64,000 nucleotides of DNA, from positions 1 through 64,000 of the forward strand of contig JAUQQO010000020.1 in the NCBI GenBank assembly GCA_030549795.1. Direction: 5' to 3'. Source of the DNA: Pseudomonadota bacterium. GTDB lineage: Bacteria; Pseudomonadota; Alphaproteobacteria; Geminicoccales; Geminicoccaceae. A model generated the notes under the pieces. It worked only from the letters and a program-made list of their open reading frames with translations. It was not told the origin of the DNA and made no database searches. A program made the position numbers and the translations under genes. Positions 58,834 through 64,000 of the stretch are shown piece after piece (the first letter of the stretch is position 1; each line of letters opens with the position of its first letter).

Positions 58834-59088
58834 ATGCCGCGGCGGATCCTGCAAGGGGTGGTGGTGAGCGACAAGATGGACAAGACGGTCGTGGTGCGCG
58901 TCGACCGTCGCTTCGCTCATCCGCTCTATGGTAAGACGGTGACTCGGTCGAAGAAGTACATGGCGCACGACCCCGAGAACCGGTGCAAGGTGGGGGATAT
59001 CGTCAAGATTCGCGAGTGCCGTCCGCTCTCGGCGCGCAAGCGCTGGGAGGTGTTGTTCGAGCCGGCGGAGCCGGCGAGCCAGGAGTGA
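58834..59088 (+). CDS. rpsQ: Ribosomal protein uS17
   Basis: An 84-residue primary 16S rRNA-binding OB-fold protein. It shows [40 protein letters not shown] and [20 protein letters not shown], all family hallmarks. It is six bases after rpmC and ten before rplN. Confidence 0.98.
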   Translation: MPRRILQGVVVSDKMDKTVVVRVDRRFAHPLYGKTVTRSKKYMAHDPENRCKVGDIVKIRECRPLSARKRWEVLFEPAEPASQE

Positions 59089-59098
59089 GGACTGCGCC

Positions 59099-59467
59099 AT
59101 GATCATGCCGGAAACCGATCTCGAGGTGGCCGACAATTCGGGGGCGCGGCGGGTGGAGTGCATCCGCGTGCTGGGCGGCTCGCACCGCAAGTGGGGCACG
59201 GTGGGCGACGTCATCGTGGTGGCGATCAAAGAGGCGATCCCGCGCGGGAAGGTGAAGAAGGGCGAGGTCGCCAAGGCGGTGATCGTGCGTACCGCCAAGG
59301 AGATCCGTCGGCCGGATGGAACCGCGATCCGCTTCGATAAAAATGCGGCGGTGCTGATCAACAATCAGGGCGAGCCGATCGGGACGCGTATCTTCGGTCC
59401 GGTGACGCGCGAGCTCAGGGCCAAGAAGTTCATGAAGATCATCTCGCTCGCGCCCGAGGTGCTCTAA
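59099..59467 (+). CDS. rplN: Ribosomal protein uL14
   Basis: A 122-residue protein forming intersubunit bridges B5 and B8 and the docking site of the silencing factor RsfS. It begins [20 protein letters not shown] (usually [17 protein letters not shown]) and contains [20 protein letters not shown] and [20 protein letters not shown]. Its stop codon shares a base with the rplX start. Confidence 0.98.
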   Translation: MIMPETDLEVADNSGARRVECIRVLGGSHRKWGTVGDVIVVAIKEAIPRGKVKKGEVAKAVIVRTAKEIRRPDGTAIRFDKNAAVLINNQGEPIGTRIFGPVTRELRAKKFMKIISLAPEVL

Positions 59468-59787
59468 TGGCCGCCAAGATCAAGAAAGGCGACAAGGTCA
59501 TCGTCACGACCGGTCGCGACAAGGGCAAACAGGGCGAAGTGCTGAAGGTGTTCCCGGACGAGGGGCGGGCCATCGTGCAGGGGGTGCGGCTGGTCAAGCG
59601 GCACGTCAAGCCGTCGCCGCGCAACCCGCAAGGTGGCATCGTGACCAAGGAGGCGCCGATCAGCATCGCCAATCTCGCCCACATCGATCCCAAGGATGGC
59701 AAGCCGACGCGGGTCGGGTTCAAGATCCTCGAGGACGGTCGCAAGGTGCGCTATGCGAAGCGCTCCGGTGAGCTCATCGATCGCTGA
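59467..59787 (+). CDS. rplX: Ribosomal protein uL24
   Basis: A 106-residue assembly-initiator protein at the tunnel exit. The KOW motif is [20 protein letters not shown], followed by [20 protein letters not shown]. It overlaps rplN by one base and is followed after nine bases by rplE, the classical spc-operon order. Confidence 0.98.
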   Translation: MAAKIKKGDKVIVTTGRDKGKQGEVLKVFPDEGRAIVQGVRLVKRHVKPSPRNPQGGIVTKEAPISIANLAHIDPKDGKPTRVGFKILEDGRKVRYAKRSGELIDR

Positions 59788-59796
59788 GGACGGACC

Positions 59797-60336
59797 ATGG
59801 CGAGGCTCAAAGAATACTACGAAAAGACGATCCGGCCGCAGCTGATCGAGCGCTTCGGCTACAAGAACCCGATGGAAGTGCCGCGGCTCGAGAAGATCGT
59901 GCTCAATATGGGGGTGGGCGAGGCGGTCGCCGACCGCAAGAAGCTCGAGCATGCGATGCGCGACATGGCGCTGATCGCGGGGCAAAAGCCGGTACCCTGT
60001 CGGGCGCGCAAGTCGATCGCGAATTTCAAGATCCGCAAGGGCATGCCGATCGGCTGCAAGGTGACCTTGCGGCGCGAGCGGATGTACGAGTTTCTCGATC
60101 GGCTGATCAACATCGCTCTGCCGCGGGTGCGCGACTTTCGCGGGCTGTCGGATAAGGCGTTCGACGGGCGGGGCAACTACGCGCTCGGCATCAAAGAGCA
60201 GATCGTGTTCCCCGAGATCAACTACGACGAGATCGACGAGGTGCGGGGGATGGACGTCATCATCTGCACCACAGCGAAGACGGACGAAGAAGCGAAGGCG
60301 CTTCTTGCCGGGTTCAACATGCCGTTCCGGAAGTGA
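59797..60336 (+). CDS. rplE: Ribosomal protein uL5
   Basis: A 179-residue 5S rRNA-binding protein of the central protuberance. Family segments are [40 protein letters not shown] and [20 protein letters not shown]. It contains [20 protein letters not shown] near the C-terminus, as usual. Three bases separate it from rpsN. Confidence 0.98.
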   Translation: MARLKEYYEKTIRPQLIERFGYKNPMEVPRLEKIVLNMGVGEAVADRKKLEHAMRDMALIAGQKPVPCRARKSIANFKIRKGMPIGCKVTLRRERMYEFLDRLINIALPRVRDFRGLSDKAFDGRGNYALGIKEQIVFPEINYDEIDEVRGMDVIICTTAKTDEEAKALLAGFNMPFRK

Positions 60337-60339
60337 GCG

Positions 60340-60645
60340 ATGGCCAAGAAGAGTGCGATCGAGAAAAACGAGCGTCGACGTCGTCTGGTCGCCAAATTCG
60401 AGGCCAAACGGGCGGCGCTGAAGAAGATCATCATGGACCGCAACCGCGACCCCGAGGAGCGGTTCGAGGCAACGTTGGCGCTCGCCAAGCTGCCGCGCAA
60501 CAGCTCACCGGTGCGCGTGCGCAATCGCTGTATGCTCACGGGGCGTCCGCGCGGCTATTATCGCAAGTTCGGGCTGTCGCGCATTGCGTTGCGGGAACTC
60601 GCAAGCCAAGGGTTAATCCCGGGCTGCGTGAAGGCGAGCTGGTGA
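60340..60645 (+). CDS. rpsN: Ribosomal protein uS14, zinc-independent type
   Basis: A 101-residue 30S head protein. It begins [20 protein letters not shown] and ends [20 protein letters not shown], with [20 protein letters not shown] between. Only one cysteine of the CxxC...CxxC zinc ribbon remains, so this is the long zinc-independent form rather than the 61-residue zinc form. Confidence 0.98.
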   Translation: MAKKSAIEKNERRRRLVAKFEAKRAALKKIIMDRNRDPEERFEATLALAKLPRNSSPVRVRNRCMLTGRPRGYYRKFGLSRIALRELASQGLIPGCVKASW

Positions 60646-60657
60646 GGACGAAAAGCG

Positions 60658-61056
60658 ATGGTCGGGTCTGATCCGCTCGGCGATATGCTCACGCGCATCC
60701 GCAACGCCCAGCGGGCGCAGAAGGCGGTGGTGCGCACGCCGGCATCCAAGTTGCGCGAGCGTGTTCTCGATGTGCTCAAGCGCGAGGGCTACATCCGCAA
60801 TTACCAGACGATCGACGTTCGTCCCGGGGTCAAGGAGCTCGCGATCGAGCTCAAATATCACAACGGGGAGCCGGTGATCCGCGAGATCCGGCGTGTCTCG
60901 CGGCCCGGTCGGCGGATCTATGCCGGGGTGAGAGAGCTGCCCAAGGTCTACAACGGGCTCGGCATCGCCATCCTGTCGACGCCGCGCGGCGTGTTGTCGG
61001 ATGCCGAAGCCCGCGAGCTGCGGGTGGGCGGCGAAGTACTCTGTACGGTGTTCTGA
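60658..61056 (+). CDS. rpsH: Ribosomal protein uS8
   Basis: A 132-residue central-domain assembly protein and, in E. coli, the repressor of the spc operon. It shows [20 protein letters not shown] and the C-terminal [20 protein letters not shown], typical of the family. It lies 12 bases after rpsN and two before rplF. Confidence 0.98.
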   Translation: MVGSDPLGDMLTRIRNAQRAQKAVVRTPASKLRERVLDVLKREGYIRNYQTIDVRPGVKELAIELKYHNGEPVIREIRRVSRPGRRIYAGVRELPKVYNGLGIAILSTPRGVLSDAEARELRVGGEVLCTVF

Positions 61057-61058
61057 CC

Positions 61059-61592
61059 ATGTCGCGCATTGGCAAACATCCCGTGCCCGTTCCCGCCGGC
61101 GTGGCCGTGACGGTGGAGGGCAACGCCGTGCGGGCCAAGGGCCGGCTCGGCGAACTCGTGCAGCCGCTGCCGCCCGAGGTGTCGGTTGCGCTCGAGGACG
61201 GCAAGCTGGTCGTGCGGCCGCGCAGCGACACGCAGCGGGCGCGGGCGATGTGGGGGCTGTCGCGCAGCCTGCTCGCCAATCTCGTCAAGGGGGTCTCGGA
61301 GGGGTTCACCAAGCGCCTGGAGATCAACGGGGTCGGCTACCGCGCTGCCTCGGACGGCAAGATCCTGACGTTGCAGCTCGGCTACAGCCACGATATCAAA
61401 TATGCGATCCCACCCGACATTAAGATCACTTGTGAGAACCCGAACCAGATCACCATAAGCGGCGCCGACAAACAGAAAGTCGGGCAAATCGCCGCCGAGA
61501 TCCGCAATTTCCGGAAACCCGAGCCTTATAAGGGCAAGGGCATCAAATATGCGGACGAGGTGATCTTGCGCAAAGAAGGCAAGAAGAAGTAG
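61059..61592 (+). CDS. rplF: Ribosomal protein uL6
   Basis: A 177-residue protein at the base of the stalk next to the sarcin-ricin loop. It begins [20 protein letters not shown]; the second repeat contains [20 protein letters not shown] and the C-terminal signature [20 protein letters not shown]. Two bases separate it from each neighbour. Confidence 0.98.
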   Translation: MSRIGKHPVPVPAGVAVTVEGNAVRAKGRLGELVQPLPPEVSVALEDGKLVVRPRSDTQRARAMWGLSRSLLANLVKGVSEGFTKRLEINGVGYRAASDGKILTLQLGYSHDIKYAIPPDIKITCENPNQITISGADKQKVGQIAAEIRNFRKPEPYKGKGIKYADEVILRKEGKKK

Positions 61593-61594
61593 CC

Positions 61595-61957
61595 ATGGTG
61601 GACGCACAAGAGCGGTTCGAGCGGCGGGCGCGGCGCGTTCGCTATCGCATCCGAACCCAAAGTGGTGGGCGGCCGCGGCTGAGCGTCTTTCGCTCCAGTC
61701 GGCACATCTACGCGCAGATCATCGACGACAGCCAGGGCCGGACGCTCGTTGCCGCCTCTTCGCTCGATCGCGAGCTCAAAGGGAAGCTCGAGAAAGGGTC
61801 GACGGTGGCGGCGGCGCGCGTGGTGGGGCAGTTGCTCGCCCAACGCGCGCGCGCGGCCGGGATCGAGGCGGTGGTGTTCGACCGCGGCGGCTACAAGTAC
61901 CATGGTCGGGTGAAGGCTCTGGCCGAGGGTGCCCGCGAAGGCGGGCTTCAGTTCTGA
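61595..61957 (+). CDS. rplR: Ribosomal protein uL18
   Basis: A 120-residue 5S rRNA-binding protein. It has an arginine-rich N-terminus ([20 protein letters not shown]), [19 protein letters not shown] and the C-terminal [20 protein letters not shown]. It follows rplF by two bases and precedes rpsE by 14. Confidence 0.98.
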   Translation: MVDAQERFERRARRVRYRIRTQSGGRPRLSVFRSSRHIYAQIIDDSQGRTLVAASSLDRELKGKLEKGSTVAAARVVGQLLAQRARAAGIEAVVFDRGGYKYHGRVKALAEGAREGGLQF

Positions 61958-61971
61958 GTTCGGGGACGAAG

Positions 61972-62526
61972 ATGGCACGAGCACGCGAGCGGTCGGCGGG
62001 CGAGGAGCGCAGCGAGGGCGAGCTGATCGATCGGCTCGTGAGCGTCAACCGCGTCGCCAAGGTGGTCAAGGGCGGCCGGCGGTTCGGCTTCTCGGCGCTC
62101 GTCGTGGTCGGCGACGGCAAGGGGCGGGTAGGTTACGGCGCCGGCAAGGCGCGCGAGGTGCCGGAGGCGGTGCGCAAGGCGACCGAACAGGCCAAGCGGT
62201 CGATGATCCGGGTGCCGCTGCGGCAGGGGCGGACCCTGCACCACGACGTCAAGGGGAAGTTCGGGGCGGGCAGCGTGATCCTGCGGGCAGCGCCGCCGGG
62301 CACGGGGATCATCGCCGGGGGGCCGATGCGGGCGGTGTTCGAGGCGCTCGGGGTCAAGGACGTGGTCGCCAAGTCCTTGGGCTCGAACAACCCGCACAAC
62401 ATGGTCAAGGCCACCTTCGCCGCACTGCAACAGGTGTGCTCGCCGCGGTACATCGCCGCCAAGCGGGGCAAGAAGGTGAGCGATCTGATCGGACGCCGCG
62501 AGGGTGTCGAGGCCCGGCCGGAGTGA
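61972..62526 (+). CDS. rpsE: Ribosomal protein uS5
   Basis: A 184-residue protein with a double-stranded RNA-binding-type N-terminal domain and an S5-fold C-terminal domain, important for decoding accuracy and mRNA unwinding. Visible segments are [40 protein letters not shown] and [20 protein letters not shown]. The spectinomycin-binding loop ([13 protein letters not shown]) looks wild type. Confidence 0.98.
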   Translation: MARARERSAGEERSEGELIDRLVSVNRVAKVVKGGRRFGFSALVVVGDGKGRVGYGAGKAREVPEAVRKATEQAKRSMIRVPLRQGRTLHHDVKGKFGAGSVILRAAPPGTGIIAGGPMRAVFEALGVKDVVAKSLGSNNPHNMVKATFAALQQVCSPRYIAAKRGKKVSDLIGRREGVEARPE

Positions 62527-62539
62527 CGGAGCGCAGGCA

Positions 62540-62761
62540 ATGACCGAAGACCGAGCGCGAACGGGCGGTATGCTCAAGGTCACCCAGATCCGAAGCCCGA
62601 TCGGCCGCCATCGCGACCAGCGGGCGACGCTCATCTGCCTCGGGCTCAACAAGCTGCATCGCTCGCGGGTGATCGCGGACACGCCGGCCAACCGCGGGCG
62701 CATCGAGAAGGTCAAGCATCTTCTGCGGGTCGAGCCGGTGCCGCCCGGGCAGGAGGGATGA
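62540..62761 (+). CDS. rpmD: Ribosomal protein uL30
   Basis: A 73-residue protein, slightly longer than the usual 60 because of an N-terminal tail ([11 protein letters not shown]). The core [20 protein letters not shown] and [20 protein letters not shown] identifies it. The ATG at 62540 is supported by GGAGCGCAGGCA upstream; an in-frame upstream start at 62504 lies inside rpsE. A Met at residue 11 is an alternative start closer to family length. Confidence 0.95.
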   Translation: MTEDRARTGGMLKVTQIRSPIGRHRDQRATLICLGLNKLHRSRVIADTPANRGRIEKVKHLLRVEPVPPGQEG

Positions 62762-62788
62762 GGACACCGGCGTCGACGGGGAACGAGG

Positions 62789-63268
62789 ATGAAGCTCAAC
62801 GAGCTTAAGGGTGTTCCGGGGTCGCGTCCGGCCCGCAAGCGGGTTGGGCGCGGAATCGGCTCTGGCCTCGGCAAGACCTGCGGTCGAGGGCACAAGGGAG
62901 CGAAGGCGCGTAAGAGCAATCCGAAGCCGCCTTGGTTCGAGGGCGGTCAGATGCCGCTCTATCGCCGGCTGCCGAAGCGCGGCTTCAACAATCGCTTTAG
63001 GCGCGAGTTCGCGATCGTCAATCTCGACCAGCTGCAAGCGGCGGTGGATGCCGGTGCCATCGCGGCTGGTGCTACCCTCGATGCCGAGAAGCTGGTCGAG
63101 GCCGGTGTGATCCGTCGGGCGCGAGACGGTGTCCGCCTGCTCGGTCGCGGCGAACTCACCGTGCCGCTCGTGCTCGAGGTCGCGCACGCGTCACAGAAGG
63201 CGATCGAGGCGGTCGAGAGGGTGGGCGGCAAGGTGATCGTGCCCGGTGGCGCGGCAGCTGCCGGCTGA
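62789..63268 (+). CDS. rplO: Ribosomal protein uL15
   Basis: A 159-residue late assembly protein. The glycine-rich basic N-terminus contains RVGRGIGSGLGKTCGRGHKG and the region PPWFEGGQMPLYRRLPKRGF, followed by a globular C-terminal part with VIVPGGAAAAG at its end. It is 27 bases after rpmD and 11 before secY. Confidence 0.98.
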   Translation: MKLNELKGVPGSRPARKRVGRGIGSGLGKTCGRGHKGAKARKSNPKPPWFEGGQMPLYRRLPKRGFNNRFRREFAIVNLDQLQAAVDAGAIAAGATLDAEKLVEAGVIRRARDGVRLLGRGELTVPLVLEVAHASQKAIEAVERVGGKVIVPGGAAAAG

Positions 63269-63279
63269 AGGTCGTCGCC

Positions 63280-64000
63280 ATGGCCTCCGCCGCCGAGCAG
63301 CTCGCGAGCGCCATCAACTTCGGCGCCTTCGCCAAAGCGACCGAGCTCAAAAAGCGCATCTGGTTCACCCTCGGCTGCCTAATCGTCTACCGACTTGGGA
63401 CCTATGTGCCGCTGCCGGGCATCGACCCGGCGGTGATGGCGCAGATCTTCGCTCAGCAGCGCGGCGGCATCCTCGGCATGTTCAACATGTTCGCGGGCGG
63501 CGCGCTCGAGCGGATGTCGATCTTCGCGCTCGGCATCCTGCCCTATATTTCGGCCTCGATCATCCTCCAGCTGATGACGGCAGTTTCGCCGACGCTCGAA
63601 CAGCTCAAGAAGGAGGGTGAGGTCGGGCGCAAGAAGATCAACCAGTACACTCGTTATCTCACCGTGGTCCTAGCCGCGTTCCAGGCCTGGGGCCTTGCGA
63701 TCGGGCTCGAGGCGACGAGCGGGCCGAACGGCTCGGCGGTGATCGATCCGGGCTGGTTCTTCCGCATCACCACCGTCATCACGATCGTAGGCGGTACGGT
63801 GTTCTTGATGTGGCTGGGCGAGCAGATCACGGCGCGGGGCATCGGCAACGGGACTTCGCTCATCATCTTCGTCGGGATCATCGCCGGATTGCCCTCGGCG
63901 CTTGCGGCTCTGCTCGAGCTCGGCCGCACCGGGGCGATGTCGACGCTGTTCATCCTCTTTCTACTCGTGATGGCGGCCGCGGTGGTGACCTTCATCGTCT
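63280..64000 (+). CDS. secY: Preprotein translocase subunit SecY, cut by window end
   Basis: The first 240 codons of the SecYEG channel subunit; the remaining part lies beyond the window. The protein begins MASAAEQLASAINFGAFAKA, then KRIWFTLGCLIVYRLGTYVP (first membrane helix), the plug and TM2 region GGILGMFNMFAGGALERMSI and FALGILPYISASIILQLM, and EQLKKEGEVGRKKINQYTRY in the first cytoplasmic loop. Later helices include VITIVGGTVFLMWLGEQITA with RGIGNGTSLIIFVGI. Its partner SecE is at 37879. Confidence 0.97.
   Translation, partial: MASAAEQLASAINFGAFAKATELKKRIWFTLGCLIVYRLGTYVPLPGIDPAVMAQIFAQQRGGILGMFNMFAGGALERMSIFALGILPYISASIILQLMTAVSPTLEQLKKEGEVGRKKINQYTRYLTVVLAAFQAWGLAIGLEATSGPNGSAVIDPGWFFRITTVITIVGGTVFLMWLGEQITARGIGNGTSLIIFVGIIAGLPSALAALLELGRTGAMSTLFILFLLVMAAAVVTFIV

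Overview
This is a GC-rich chromosomal window that reads as an autotrophic or facultatively autotrophic alphaproteobacterium. The evidence is a red-type (form IC) Rubisco operon with the AAA+ activase cbbX, beta and beta' RNA polymerase subunits of 1374 and 1391 residues, a fused one-chain indolepyruvate oxidoreductase, and the ribosomal gene order. The exact lineage cannot be fixed from sequence alone; a deep or Rhodospirillales-like alphaproteobacterium is an inference. No insertion sequence, prophage, CRISPR array or rRNA gene was seen.

Layout. 1-9 kb: a truncated tRNA-Ser(TGA), an unusual HPF-like/sigma-like fusion gene with its own terminator, a degenerate GGDEF protein, an aminopeptidase P, infC, thrS and a family 4 glycosyltransferase. 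9-19.5 kb: an ABHD10-like hydrolase converging on cbbR, then the divergent operon cbbF-cbbP-cbbT-cbbA-cbbL-cbbS-cbbX-rpe, which supplies most of the Calvin cycle enzymes. 19.5-37.3 kb: accessory metabolism, comprising a coiled-coil protein, fused indolepyruvate ferredoxin oxidoreductase, a Tat-exported SMP-30-like protein, a methyltransferase / ceramide-glucosyltransferase-like / aminotransferase group, two tandem paralogous unknown genes, an enolase-superfamily enzyme with an amidase, a D-threonine-aldolase-like enzyme, a lone molybdenum hydroxylase large subunit, tRNA-Thr and rlmB.

37.4-64 kb: tRNA-Tyr, tRNA-Gly and tRNA-Trp followed by one collinear transcription/translation super-cluster: secE-nusG-rplKAJL-rpoBC-rpsLG-fusA-tuf-S10 operon-spc operon, cut off by the window end inside secY. 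The spacing is mostly 0-40 bases with many start/stop overlaps. The visible control points are a consensus-type promoter before tRNA-Tyr, a candidate promoter and L10 leader before rplJ, hairpins between rplL and rpoB, a strong terminator after rpoC and a second hairpin with a T-run before rpsL.

Most unusual items: the HPF-like/sigma-like fusion at 223-1122, the tandem unknown pair at 28299-29349, the cofactor-subunit-lacking molybdenum hydroxylase, a 16-base perfect palindrome at 32135-32150 and the intercistronic stem-loop just ahead of cbbL.
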